From Lates calcarifer (lineage: Eukaryota; Chordata; Actinopteri; Centropomidae): DNA of 64,000 bases. Positions 1 to 29,410 of this stretch are shown piece after piece. Within the stretch, counting starts at the first letter, position 1, and each line of letters begins with the position of its first letter. The DNA lies in contig NW_026115916.1 in NCBI RefSeq assembly GCF_001640805.2, forward strand, positions 124,001-188,000, written 5' to 3'. The position numbers and the translations under genes were made by a program. The notes under the pieces are model-generated. The model did no database searches and was not told the origin of the DNA. It saw only the letters and a program-made list of their open reading frames with translations.

Positions 1-1975
1 GTGAAACTGTCAGAACTATTTTCTATCATAATATGCAGATGATACTCAACTCTACCTTTCAGAGTCAGTGTTTTTGGTTCTTCACATGGCCAGAAGATCA
101 GGAATCTGGATGTAGTCACAGACTTCAGCAAACACATTAATTCTAATGACAATAATAATGGTAGTTCAGTTTATTTAATAAGCACTTTTCAAGATTCTGA
201 TTGTATGAAAAGATCATCTTTTAATCATCATGCCAGCAAGGCCTTCTCTGCTGGCCTAAACACTGTCACAATCACTGAATTATATTTTTATATATCTTTT
301 CCCATCAGTACTTCACTAATTCTCTTCATCTTATAGCTTTCCTCTTGTTTGCGCTGCTTCCAATACAGTCTGTTTATGTTAGAATTTTTATCCAATCAGA
401 TTTCAGCCCAGTGTTGCCAAGGTAACAGAAATCTGCCTTGAGGCCTTCAGAATCAGTAGTTCAGGCTCCTGTAATTTAAAATGAATGGTGATGAAACTGT
501 TGCTTCATGGATCTTTTAACCAACCAGCTTTTGAGTCGGTGAGACTAGGAGCCATCTATCAAGTCTATGATAGTGTCTGCATTTTCATGTCTTTTGATTG
601 GATAGTCAGAGAGGTAACCACATCTATAGCTGCTAGCACACGCTAAAACACATTAGTATAGATTTAATAGCTGTTTTCTCAACCCGCAGGGGCTGCAGGA
701 GGAGGAAGAGTTCAATGACTCTGTTGTAGAGGTTATCTGTGCATCTCAGCTCAACAATAAGTCCTTTTCTATCTCTGTGGAGGCTAACGCTGAAAGTCCA
801 CTCTGCTCAGTCATATTTCTTACAGATATTTTGATTTACTTTAGGGCTGAGAATAATTTTTTTATTTTTCTACAAATAATCAGAAGTTTCAGTGAGTAAA
901 ATGTATTTTATCTATATTGTATTGTTTATGTCTTATATTGCTGCTTCTGCTGGAGATGATGTGTGTGGAGCAGCTGTGGCTGCAGTGTTTGGAGACCTGT
1001 TGAACTGTGTTCATTAGGTTTTTAATAGCATTGCTTCAGCGATGTCATTTATTCTGGCTACATGACCTGTTCTGTTACACTGTGTTTCTGTATGTTGTTG
1101 ATGGTTTCTATAGCCGTGACATCATTATTAGGGTATGAAAAAGTGGGTTAATTCAGGTAGGACACCAGTGAAGGCTGAATTTAGATGAATGTTGACCTGA
1201 AGAGTTTATTTTAACAGGAAGCTGTAAACAAAGTTAATCTCTACCAAGTAAACATTTTCAGTTTGGTCTCAACATGATAACTTTTCAACCCCCTCCTCCT
1301 CAATGATTGGCCAAGCTCACACAGGTCAGAGATATTTCAGTCTGAACCAAAGGACCGACATTATGCCGTCACACTGAGGTGAAAAACTAAAGAGGTAAAG
1401 TGTCACAAAATGTATTGATGAGAAGGAAATGAGGACGACGACTCCTCTTCCTCTCGAAATGTCTGACAGATTTTTTATCACATTAATGACAATGACAATG
1501 AAATCTGAATTTACTGTTTTCTTACCTTCTGTCAAACTGAAACTCAACTCGTCTTCTTCAACATGAATCAGGAAACTGATTCATTCACTTCTTTTCTGCA
1601 CCTTCTTCTCCTTTTGGTTTTTACTTTCTTTATCCCACTCTCTCCTTGTGTCATGTATTTTCTCCTCCTTTCTCCAACAGTTTTCTCAGCTTTTGTTTTC
1701 TTCCTTCTTTACTTCTTCTCTCTCCACTTGTTTCTAAGTTGTATTCCCAGTTTCTTTTCTCTCCCAGTTTCTGCTGGTTTTCCTCCAGAGTAACTCTGCT
1801 GACAGACTGACTGTCAGCCTCACCCCTCATTCACCACACTCACCCCCCTCACCCCCCTCCTCCAGGACAGGAAGTGTGTTGCGTCTTGATATGGCGAGCA
1901 GGTTTCCTCCACAGAAACACTGCCGCTGTCGCTTAGACTGAGAGAAAATTTCACAGCCGAGTTAAGATTTTTCAA
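1..1975. other. Non-coding stretch, nothing recognised
   Basis: No open frame here resembles a known protein and no splice-bounded exon series is visible. The stretch is AT-rich, and 1560-1800 is pyrimidine-rich, which explains an open frame made mostly of F, L and S. It may be intergenic or a distal part of a gene beyond the left edge. Confidence 0.5.
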
Positions 1976-2030
1976 ACTAAGATCAGATCAACTTTATTGA
2001 TCCCTAACAGGAAAACTGATACAGCTTTAA
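1976..2030. repeat. Dispersed repeat fragment with CTTTATTGATCCC motif
   Basis: Contains the AACTTTATTGATCCC core, which recurs in this window near 61510 (and as CTTTATTTATCCC near 57570). This motif belongs to a dispersed teleost repeat tail. The copy is a short fragment and its family cannot be named from sequence alone. Confidence 0.5.
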
Positions 2031-2154
2031 AACCCATGAAAATATTTTACACATTATCAGCATCAACTGAATTCACAATACAGAAATAAAAAAAAAAACA
2101 AAAGTGCTGATTAGTTTGGACAAATTAATTTAAATCAGTTAATTTCTTCTGGTT

Positions 2155-2740
2155 TCAAGGGTCTTTGAGGAGGTTCCAGTGGTCCTTAAAAATCTGCCAG
2201 AGGTTCTTGAGGAGGTTCCTTGGGACCTGTCATCAAGCAGGTTTGACTGGTCACTTAAAAAATTCAGGGTTCGTTGGGGAGGAGGTACCTGGGTTCTTGA
2301 TGAGGTGGCAGGGTTCCTTGAAGACCTTATATGGGTCCACCAGGAAGGTCCAGAGGCGCTTGAGAATGTTAAAATGGACCTTGAGGGACTTCCAAGGTCC
2401 TTGAACAGTGATCATTTATGGCTGCACAGAGGTCGAAGAACTTCACTTGTCCTTATGTCCATGAGGTGATTCTAGACAGGGTTTTGGTCCTTTAGGAGGA
2501 CCAGACGTCTTGGAGGAAGTTGCATTGGTCTTTAATGTGGTTCAATGAGTTCTGGAGATCCATTGGTCATTGAAGATGTTCTAGAACTGCCTGAGAAGAC
2601 ACAAGTTCTCTGAGGAGGGTCATTTTGTTCTTGAAGTGGTTCCAGGAGTCCTATAGGACTTGAAGAGCGTCACTTGTTTTTGGAAAGTTCCAAAGGTCCT
2701 TGAGAAGACACCAAAGGTCTGATTAAACTGATTATTAGTT
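2155..2740. repeat. Degenerate short-period repeat tract (GGTCCTTGAGGAGGTTCC-like)
   Basis: The tract is built of loosely repeated words such as GGTCCTTGA, GAGGTTCC, GTTCTTGAG and AGGACC. It opens two overlapping frames (79 and 96 codons) that have no family resemblance. A tract with the same words in reverse complement lies at 48590-49130. Confidence 0.55.
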
Positions 2741-3044
2741 CTTTGATTTCAGAGATTTGTTCTCACTCCCCAGGTCTAAACTCAGAGCGGTCCTCACAGA
2801 GATAGAAGCACACACACACAAAGTTCTTGTATCTGAACAAACAGTGGAAATGGAGGGTAATTGTTGTCACGGCGACCCAGCTGCTTCCTGGAGGAAGTGT
2901 GTGAACAATGACAGGAAGTCAAAGGTCGTGGAGGGTGGAGCTACAACTAATGGACTGCTGTTGTCATGGTAACACAGTGATAGGTAACCTGACTCTGTGT
3001 GTGTGTGTGTGTGTGAGTGTGTGTGTGTTTGTGTAAATACCTAT

Positions 3045-3157
3045 TTTAAAGAGTACGGTCTAGACCTGCTCTATATGAAAAGTGCCTTGAGATGACTGTT
3101 GTTGTGATATGGCGCTATATAAATAAAATTGAATTGAATTGAATTGAATTGAATTAT
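3045..3157 (+). mobile_element. 3' tail of an L2-type LINE (or SINE with such a tail)
   Basis: The sequence runs through GAGTACGGTCTAGACC, AAAGTGCCTTGAGATGAC and GGCGCTATATAAATAAA, and ends in a five-fold GAATT/TTGAA microsatellite. This is the familiar 3' end of L2-clade non-LTR elements in fish. No reverse transcriptase frame is present, so it is a 5'-truncated copy. Confidence 0.75.
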
Positions 3158-3593
3158 GTGTGGATCCTTCAGGATCTGTGTGGATGTGATCCAGTCTGAA
3201 GTCTGCGAAGGATCTGATTGGTTTTCATGTTTATTAAACTGTCTGATTGATTTAGGTGTTTTTTTTTTTCTGTGGTGTCACCTGTTCCCCACTCAGCTGA
3301 TGACATCATCTGCAGTCAACTGATCAGAGGTTTCAGGCGAGGTCTCACACACACACACTCACACCTGCAGCTGCTAGGTGATCAACAGGTGTTTGATTAT
3401 TGATAATGATTATTTGGTTATTTGCTCTAACGAGGAAATAATGACTTCCTGTGGAGGAGCAGACTCATTAACAAAATAAAAGACCCTGAATATAAACTCT
3501 GTTGCGCAACCTGTGGCCCTGGCTCTGCTGGAGGTCAGATGATAATCAGGATGGGTCTCATCGTTATGTCATTTAAACTGACGAGCACTGCAT
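3158..3593. other. Non-coding spacer
   Basis: No gene or recognised element is seen. The right end runs directly into the first copy of the duplicated block that flanks the telomere-like arrays. Confidence 0.5.
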
Positions 3594-4015
3594 CACTGCA
3601 GCAACCGTCTCCATGGCAACAGTGAACAAACCTCTGACTAGGGTGGTTTTTACGCCTGTTTGTTCAGCTGGTCGAGGGTTGTCACCACGGCAACAGAGTC
3701 AGAGAATGAATGTAACAGTCAGTAGAGACAGAAAAAACAGTTTCATCAGTGTGTTCATCATCATCATCATTAGTGACAGAGACACAGTGAACGTTTCCAG
3801 AGCAGAGTTTTATTAGAAACATGAGAATAAAGAGAGAACTGAAGGAAAACAGGAACTCATCTTTAGTGTTCAACGAATGAAAGAAACTCAACAAACAAAC
3901 ATCCACAGGTCAGAGACTTCGCACAAACCAAGTGGACAAACTTGTTTTCATACTGCACAGAGGATCATCACTGCTGAATCACTGTAGTCAGAAAATCAAC
4001 CTGTTAGAAACCCCA
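3594..4015. repeat. Duplicated unique block, copy A
   Basis: About 420 bp starting CACTGCAGCAACCGTCTCC and ending at GAAACCCCA. It recurs almost unchanged at 4900-5319. Copy A has one more ATC triplet than copy B in an ATC run near 3760, plus a few substitutions. Each copy is followed directly by a telomere-like array, so block plus array was duplicated together. Confidence 0.85.
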
Positions 4016-4899
4016 AGCCTAACCCTAACCCTAACCCTAACCCAAACCCTAACCCTGACGCAACCCTAACTCAAACCCTAACCCTAACCCTAACCCCAAC
4101 CCTAACCATGACCCTAACCCTAACCCTAACCCTGACGCAACCCTAACTCAAACCCTAAACCCTAACCCAACCTAACCCTAACCCTAACTCAAACCCTAAC
4201 CCTAACCCTAACCCTAACCCTAACCTAACCCTAACCCTAACCTAACCCTGACGCAACCCTAAACTCAACCCTAACCTGCTGCAACCCTAACTCAAACCCT
4301 AACCCTAACCCTAACCCAACCCTAACCCTAACCCTAACCACCCTAACCCTAACCCTGACGCAACCCTAACTCAACCCTAACCCTAACCCTAACCCTAACC
4401 CAACCCTAACCCAACCCTGACGCAACCCTAACTCAAACCCTAACCCTAACCCCTAACCCTAACCCTGACGCAACCCTAACTCAAACCCTGACCCAACCCT
4501 AACCCTAACCCTAACCCTGACGCAACCCTAACTCAAACCCTAACCCTAACCCTAACCCAACCCTAACCCTAACCCTGACGCAACCCTAACTCAAACCCTA
4601 ACCCTAACCCTAACCCTGACGCAACCCTAACTCAAACCCTAACCCTGCTGCAACCCTAACTCAAACACTAACCCTAACCCTAACCCTAACCCCAACCCTA
4701 ACCCTAACCCTGACGCAACCCTAACTCAAACCCTAACCCTAACCCTAACCCCAACCCTAACCCTAACCCTGACGCAACCCTAACTCAAACCCTAACCCTA
4801 ACCCCAACCCTAACCCTAACCCTGACGCAACCCTAACTCAAACCCTAACCCTAACCCTAACCCTGACGCAACCCTAACCCCAACCCTAACTCAAACCCT
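4016..4899. repeat. Interstitial telomeric repeat array 1, (CCCTAA)n and variants
   Basis: About 880 bp of CCCTAA units on the plus strand, mixed with variant units CCCTGACGCAA and CCCTAACTCAAA. The variants recur in a regular pattern, so the array has grown by amplification of a longer composite unit and not only of the hexamer. Vertebrate telomeres use TTAGGG. Here the array is internal, with genes to its right. Confidence 0.92.
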
Positions 4900-5319
4900 C
4901 ACTGCAGCAACCGTCTCCATGGCAACAGTGAACAAACCTCTGACTAGGGTTGTTTTTATGCCTGTTTGTTCAGCTGGTGGAATGGTTGTCACCACGGCAA
5001 CAGAGTCAGAGAATGAATGTAACAGTCAGTAGAGACAGAAAAAACAGTTTCATCAGTGTGTTCACCATCATCATTAGTGACAGAGACACAGTGAATGTTT
5101 CCAGAGCAGAGTTTTATTAGAAACATGAGAATAAAGAGAGAACTGAAGGAAAACAGGAACTCATCTTTAGTGTTCAACGAATGAAAGAAACTCAACAAAC
5201 AAACATCCACAGGTCAGAGACTTCGCACAAACCAAGTGGACAAACTTGTTTTCATACTGCACAGAGGATCATCACTGCTGAATCACTGTAGTCAGAAAAT
5301 CAACCTGTTAGAAACCCCA
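4900..5319. repeat. Duplicated unique block, copy B
   Basis: Second copy of the block at 3594-4015, in the same orientation. Both copies keep a minus-strand open frame of 73-74 codons with no family resemblance. Its presence in both copies is explained by recent duplication. Confidence 0.85.
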
Positions 5320-5915
5320 ACCCTAACCCTGACCCTAACCCTGACTCAACCCTAACCCAACCCTAACCCTGACCAACCCTAACCCTGACGCAACCTTAAC
5401 CCTGATGCAACCCTAACCCCAACCCTAACTCTAACCCTAACCCTAACCCTGACGCAACCCTAACCCCAACCCTAACTCAAACCCTGACTCAACCCTAACC
5501 CTAACCCTCAAATCCTAACCCTAACCCTGACCAACCCTAACCCCAACCCTAACTCAAACCCTGACTCAACCCTAACCCTGACCCAACCCTAACCCTGACG
5601 CAACCCTAACCCTGACCCAACCCTAACCCTGACCAACCCTAACCCTAACCCTGACCAACCCTAACCCCAACCCTAACCCTAACGCAACCCTAACCCCAAC
5701 CCTAACTCAAACCCTGACCCAACCCTAACCCTAACCCTCAAATCCTAACCCTAACCCTGACCAACCCTAACCCCAACCCTAACTCAAACCCTGACCCAAC
5801 CCTAACCCTGACCCGAACCCTGACGCAACCCTAACCCCCAACCCTGACTCAACCCTAACCCTGACCCAACCCTAACCCTGACTCAACCCTAATCCTGACC
5901 CAACCCTAACCCTAC
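5320..5915. repeat. Interstitial telomeric repeat array 2
   Basis: About 600 bp of CCCTAA-type units, more diverged than array 1, with CCCTGACCAA and CCCTCAAAT variants. It ends at ACCTTTGTAC. A short inverted piece, AGGGTTAGGGTTAG, lies 77 bp further on at 5992-6005. Confidence 0.9.
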
Positions 5916-6500
5916 CTTTGTACAAACATCACTGACCTGACGACGCTTCAAACAGAGCTACTACAGAGACACTGAAAAGTCCCTGATGATCAGGGTTAGG
6001 GTTAGTCCAAGTTTCCATCAGAGTCTTGTTTTTCTTTGTTGATTGTCTGACTGGTGTCGTTTCAGCAGAGATGATCTGATCTCACATCAGTGACAGGATA
6101 AAGACATGAACAGACTCTGAGCCACTGAAGGAAAATCAAAACAACTTAAAGATGTAAACATCAGCAGAGAGAAACTCAAACCTGTGCAAAGCGTGACACC
6201 TGCTGGTGACAAACAGGAACACAACTGGTCTGTTACTGTATGAACCAGCTCGATAAGTTTAACATCATCTGACTGATTCAGATGTCTGCTGTCCAGCTTT
6301 AGACTTCTAAACCAGTTTTACAGACTTACTGGGAAAAATTCAACCATATCAACAACATAATACTAACACAGACTTGATCTTCACAGCAGCGTTCACTATC
6401 TTGCAGAAGTTCATGGAAAACAGTGGATTTCTGAAATCGATTTGTTGAGCCAGAAAATTAAAGAGCAGCAGTTCCTCCTGTCATCCTTCACAATAAAAAG
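5916..6500. other. Spacer downstream of sec23a
   Basis: No gene is seen. It contains the short inverted TTAGGG fragment at 5992-6005. The sec23a 3' UTR probably begins, on the minus strand, just to the right. Confidence 0.5.
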
Positions 6501-6521
6501 GTGGTTAATGTTGACTGTTGC

Positions 6522-6527
6522 TTTATT
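6522..6527 (-). terminator. sec23a: Putative sec23a polyadenylation signal (AATAAA)
   Basis: TTTATT on the plus strand reads AATAAA on the minus strand, about 320 bp past the sec23a stop codon. This is a usual 3' UTR length. Other A-rich hexamers are nearby, so the exact site is uncertain. Confidence 0.45.
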
Positions 6528-6849
6528 TTAGTCAGTGGATCAGTTTTACCTGAAGCTGTGATGTGGCTGAAACATGTAAAACTAATGACTGTTTTTTTTT
6601 TTCAAATGAAGTTTTGTCCACTCACGACTCACGTTTCATCTCTTCATGTCTTCAAATGTCAGTTCTAACAAGTCAGAATATAACTTTGCGCAACAGAACT
6701 AAAACCCAGCAGGGTTTGAAGCTAACGTCACTACTGGCTGTTCCTGCTCTGAGATGCTGCTGCTGATTGGCTGACAGGTGACTGTAGGCAGCAAATGCAA
6801 AACAAAACAGTAAACATAATGCAGGCAGGTGAGTTGAGGACAGGTGAGA

Positions 6850-20194
<13,345 letters not shown>

Positions 20195-20265
20195 CGCCGC
20201 TCCGCCGCCGCCGCTGCTCCGCACTGACAACGAAGCAAAACAACATGGCGGCGGTCCGGCGCCAC
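20195..20265 (-). promoter_or_regulatory. sec23a: sec23a non-coding first exon and core promoter region
   Basis: On the minus strand a strong donor (GTAAGTG) follows 20195, after a GC-rich stretch of GGCGGC repeats. An ATGGCGGC motif sits at 20244-20251 (AACATGGCGGCGG on the plus strand), which resembles the YY1 site common in TATA-less housekeeping promoters. The exact start of transcription cannot be fixed. Confidence 0.6.
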
Positions 20266-21490
20266 GTCAGAACACAGAGAGAACACACAGAGGTCTCACT
20301 CTGACAGATATCCAGGGACCACAGCCCCAATTAAACTACAACTCCCATCAGTCTTTGACACAGACACAAACTCGGGGAGGAGAAGTTACTGAGTGTCACA
20401 GTGAGAGAGAGAAAGTCTGAATGCGAAGAAAACTACAATAAAATGAATGAACTGAGGACAATTAATGATTTTAATAAGGAAAGTCCTGAAGCCCCGAGAT
20501 GAAGCGACAGGAAATGTTCAGGAAAAGATGAAATAACAAAATCAGACGGTTCTTTTAGAAGATACAATGTGAGGAGGTGTTTGAAACAGAGACCACATTC
20601 CACATCAGAGTGAGACACCATGTTAATACAAGATCTTTGGAGGAGCCTCACCCAGACTCCAGAGAGAAAAACAAAGATTTTAAACTTTTTAAAAAACACT
20701 ACAGGAAATTTAAAGTTTATAGGTCAGAATCTGAAAATAAATCAAAAAAGTATTTTTCAGTGAAAACTATAAAACATTGAGTCAGACTGAGAAATCTCCC
20801 ATCAGCCTCAGCGGTTAGAGAAACACTGATCGTCTCTGTTTCATTGATCTGAATCCGTTTCAGTTTGAAGATGAATCTGTTTTTAATATCAATATCTTTC
20901 TGTTCAGTCACAGTCTGATGAGATTTTAAAGTTGTGTTCAGGAACATCAGAGAAATAAAGACTTAGCACGTTTAAAATGGTGAAATACAAATGTTTATTA
21001 TATGACAAAAATACTGTCACTAACTAATGTGATCATCATCATCATGTGGCATCAGCTCATCCAATCAGGACAGACTCTGCTCTGTTTAAATCTGACACAT
21101 AAACTTCTGAAAGAGAATTAAATTAACAAAACCCAGAAACAAACAACCTGCTCCTCATCGGTTCAGACAGAGGACCAGAGGTATGAGGTCTACAGAGGTC
21201 TGAGGATCAGAGGTCTGAGGTCTGCAGAGGTCTGAGGATCAGAGGTCTGAGGTCTACAGAGGTCTGAGGACCACAGAGGTCTGAGGATCAGAGGTCTGAG
21301 GTCTACAGAGGTCTGAGGACCACAGAGGTCTGAGGATCAGAGGTCTGAGGACCACAGAGGTCTGAGGATCAGAGGTCTGAGGTCTACAGAAGTCTGAGGA
21401 CCACAGAGGTCTGAGGATCAGTCTGAACCTTTTCTTCCTTTAAATTATTATTTGTCTAAAAGCAGAGATCAGTCGAGGACTGAGCCAAAA
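20266..21490. other. Intergenic region between sec23a and srp54
   Basis: No gene is seen in the left part. The right part holds the minisatellite at 21175-21425. Open frames of 67-88 codons here match no known family. Confidence 0.55.
21175..21425. repeat. Minisatellite, GAGGTCTGAGG(A/T)C-type units
   Basis: About 250 bp built from GAGGTCTGAGGATCA, GAGGTCTGAGGTCTACA and GAGGTCTGAGGACCACA variants in mixed order. It lies just past the srp54 3' end. Confidence 0.85.
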
Positions 21491-21500
21491 ACATCCTCCT

Positions 21501-21506
21501 TTTATT
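21501..21506 (-). terminator. srp54: Putative srp54 polyadenylation signal
   Basis: AATAAA on the minus strand, about 120 bp past the srp54 stop codon. Confidence 0.5.
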
Positions 21507-21624
21507 TTGTTGTTCTACACTTCCTGCTCGCTCTCTCTCTAAGCCCCGCCCCCTCCACCTGTACCTGTCAGGAGGTGGAGCATTAACTTTTTAAAATGTT
21601 TTAAGGCAGCTGATTGGTCATCGG

Positions 21625-26180
<4,556 letters not shown>

Positions 26181-26929
26181 TCAGGACCCCCCACCCCCAA
26201 ACACTCTAATGTTCAGACTTACTGTGTGTTACAACAGAAACTGTGTGGAGGGGAACCCCCCTACTGAGCACGCTCAGTGAGTCAGCAGGTCAGCTGACAG
26301 GTGAAAGACGCAGCAGGCGGCGTAGCACTCCCTGTACAGACAGAAACACCGGAAATATAAAAAATGAAATAATATTTACCAGGAACTGATCAATAACTGC
26401 AAAGAAGATTAAAACTGTTCCACCAACTGCGTCAGACGGCAGGTATCTCACCTGGGGAAAAACCCACCAATCAGAGGACACCAGCAACACCTCCCAGTAA
26501 CAGTTAAATCAAGGTTTACACATGAACGTGACACAGTGGAGCAGGTAAACGCTCTCCTGTGATCACATGACTCTGTGTTTACATCAGTTGTCTGCTTTAA
26601 TATGAGGTTACATTTTCATCATTTTAAAAACCAAACTAAACGTCAGTCCGCTGAGGAAGTGACGTCAGATTCTTCTACAGTAAAGTATTGATAGTGTATC
26701 GCCTCCTGTGGTGGATCAGTAACCTCTGATCATGTCTGATCTGATTCGTCAGAACTGAACCGGTTTGTTTTCAGTCGCAGTTCAGACTAAACATCATTAA
26801 AATGCAAATAAAAGAACAATCCTGCTTCACCGCTTAAACCTCAGCAAGCCGTTGATCACATCAATATACTGACAATCACACTGATCGATCCTTTTATCAG
26901 CTGATCAGTTTAAACCAACAATATGTTAG

Positions 26930-27205
26930 CTGTTTACGACGCTAACGTTAGCAGTTAGCCGTTAGCAGTCACCGCTGACAAAGTGGGGGTTAGCCGTTAG
27001 CTCAGTTAGCCGTGTGTTAGCCGCGTTCACACGCAGCCTGTCAGCGGCGGAAACAGACAGGAGAGCGTCTGTGTCCGCGGCGGGGACATTTACACCATCA
27101 ATCACAGACAATAACAGGTGAAATAACCGGGTTTTACCGCCTCTCGGTGACTTTAATCAAACAGCAGCTGAAACTCTCAGAGGAGCGTCATCCAACCCAA
27201 ACCGG
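26930..27205 (-). promoter_or_regulatory. srp54: srp54 promoter, CpG-rich, with non-coding first exon
   Basis: A donor on the minus strand (GTAAAA, before 27138) follows a GC-rich first exon of roughly 27138-27205. The flanking sequence is CpG-rich and TATA-less (GTCCGCGGCGGGG, CAGCGGCGG). GTTAGC/GCTAAC words recur about seven times in 26928-27030. This is typical of a broad housekeeping promoter. The transcription start is not resolved. Confidence 0.55.
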
Positions 27206-27385
27206 AAACACGCAGGAACTGTTTCTTCTTCTTCTGTTTAATGCCCGCTTAGAACACAGCGCCGCCCCCCTGCAGGACAGACCTGTCACTGCACATCTCC
27301 ATTCATCTGCACACTGACTGATTCTCTGTGAATCTGAACTGACGACAGGAAACACGACGCTGCCGAAGGTTCAGTAAAATCTGAC

Positions 27386-27391
27386 TTTATT
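27386..27391 (-). terminator. haus2: Putative haus2 polyadenylation signal
   Basis: AATAAA on the minus strand about 95 bp past the haus2 stop, before the srp54 promoter. Confidence 0.55.
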
Positions 27392-27485
27392 ACAGAAAAA
27401 CTAAACGAATAAAACACACGATGAAGGTTTGACGACGAACAGCTTCCTGTTTGTCCAATGAGACGGCGTCCTGTCGGGGGGGTGG

Positions 27486-27599
27486 TCAGGTAGAGCTCTC
27501 GGCCAGAAGGCTGCTCCCCACCTCCCTCCACTGAAGAACCTGATTGGACAAACTCTGAACCTCTGCCACCTGAGATAAGAGCTGGGCGAGAGAGGTGTT

Positions 27600-27636
<37 letters not shown>

Positions 27637-29165
27637 ATTATTGATTATTGATCAGTTTGATCTCAGTCACTTTCTTTGCACCAATGAATGTCAGTGTTGA
27701 CTGTGACATCATCAAACAGGTCCTGAGTGATCCAGACCAGGACCAGGACAGTGTGTAGAGGTTCATGTTTGTTGCTCAGGTTTTTATTTTGATGGTGAAC
27801 AGACGTTGTGGAACTGACCAGCTGACTGATCCTGTCTCTGGTGGTCGTGCAACTCTGGACTGAGTCCAGCTTCTCCTCCAGGGTCTCTATGAAGTCCAGC
27901 AGCATCTTCACAACCTCCACCACAGACCTGAAACACACACAGACCAGCTGTTTTCCTGGACCAGGTTTGGTTTTGGTCTGACCCAGGATCAGTCACAGTC
28001 AGTGTGTTGTAAGGTTTTCTGTCTGAACAGATCCTGGTCCAGGACTGTTTTGAGACTCTTTTTGATCTATGTATTCTTTGTTCAGGAACTGCGATCACTG
28101 CTGAACATGAACCCGGTGTGTGTCGGACCGGACCTGCAGCCAGGACTGGATACTGTTCCCTGCTACTCATAAAACCACACCTGAACCTGGTCTCTGTGGT
28201 GGATCCTCTGGATACAGATCAAATTTTTAATCTGATTAAACTGATCTTTTTTCTCCTGTAGTTGTTTCTGTGGATTAACAACAGACACTTTACCTATACA
28301 TACCTATGCAGGTGAGCCTGGACGGGCAGGTTGGTGCGACCCAGCGGTCTCATGAGTCTCTGTCTCAGGCTGTTCTGATCCTTCAGGAGGTCCTGCAGGT
28401 GACCACAAAACATCTGCAACATCTGGAACCTCTGAGCTACAGAGAGGGAGGAATCAGAGATCAATAATCAGAGATCAATCATTAAATCCTGATGGGTCAG
28501 AGCTTCATTAATGATTCATTCATCAATAATCATTTCAGTTATTACTGATCCAGCTGTGGACTGGCTTCATCCCCCATGTTTGTAGTTAATTCATACACAC
28601 TCATTCAACCTCTCCCTGACACAGAACCAGGACCAGGACCAAACACTCACTGAGGTGAAATGTGTGTGTGATGTCAGCGCTCTCCTTCTCCACCTGCAGC
28701 AGCTCCACCTGCAGCTGCAGCTAAACAGAAAACATCTGTAAATATCAACACTGATAAACTGCAGGTTTTTAAAATCTGACTGACATCTATAATTTCAAGG
28801 CCTGGAAAAGGAGTTCTTCCAGGGTATTCCAGGCCTACAGACAAACAGGATGTGACATCAGACTGAAGGATACCTCATCCAGCTGTCTAAGCCTTCTGAC
28901 TCGCTGCTCAGTTTCCTGCAGGTGAGAGGAGAAGGCGGGGCACAGCCTGGAGGAGGCGGAGTCTATGTCTTCCTGAGGACAGGTAGAGACAGAGGAGGAG
29001 GCAGGTGAGAGTCAGTCTGTGAACAAACACTGAACAACCTTTGTGTTTAAACCCAGTGAGAAAAAAAAAACATCAGACCTGAGACACAACTCCTCCAGAA
29101 ACACATCTGGACAACAGAGCTGCAGCTGGAGTCACTGAGAACGGAGACAGATCCCACTGATGCAT
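27486..29165 (-). CDS. haus2: HAUS augmin-like complex subunit 2
   Basis: HAUS2 is a small coiled-coil subunit of augmin, which recruits gamma-tubulin to spindle microtubules for branching nucleation. Six coding exons join to 203 aa: 29079-29165, 28874-28972, 28651-28720, 28304-28436, 27819-27927, 27486-27599. The start MHQWDLSPFSVTPAAAL and then SRCVSGGVVSQ match the family N-terminus (human GHFIASGMVNQ). Family phrases follow: SLRQRLMRPLGRTNLPVQ, then MLLDFIETLEEKLDSVQS, then QVLQWREV. Human HAUS2 has 235 aa. The fish protein ends soon after QWREVGSSLLAESST and lacks the human C-terminal tail. The HAUS2 locus in human is also on 15q15, like mapkbp1 and mga here. The identification rests on aligned phrases over the whole length. 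Confidence 0.92.
27603..27633. repeat. (GA)n microsatellite
   Basis: GA repeats next to the acceptor of the last haus2 exon. Read on the minus strand they form a (CT)n polypyrimidine tract ending TCTCAG, so the microsatellite also serves as the splice-acceptor tract. Confidence 0.9.
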
Positions 29166-29410
29166 CTGAAACACAGACAAACTACAGACTGAAACACAAA
29201 CACACAGATAAACTACAGGTTCAGGTTAATTGTTGATCAAATGAGTCTCTGTGGAAACAGTCAGTCTGGATTCAAACAGGATTTAATTCGAATTTCAGAT
29301 AAACTGAAGAGAAGCCGCTGAAAACATCCTGCTTTATTCTCTGATGGTAACTGTTTGACTCCGTTAGCTGTTGTTGTTTATCTGTGTACCTGTTATGTAC
29401 CTGTTGTGTA

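Noticed and set aside
3682..5210. Two similar 73-74-codon minus-strand frames kept in both duplicated blocks
   Set aside because: Conservation follows from recent duplication of the block. There is no domain and no splice or promoter context.
4016..5915. A true chromosome end (telomere)
   Set aside because: Unique sequence and genes lie on both sides, the arrays are degenerate, and a TTAGGG fragment faces them.
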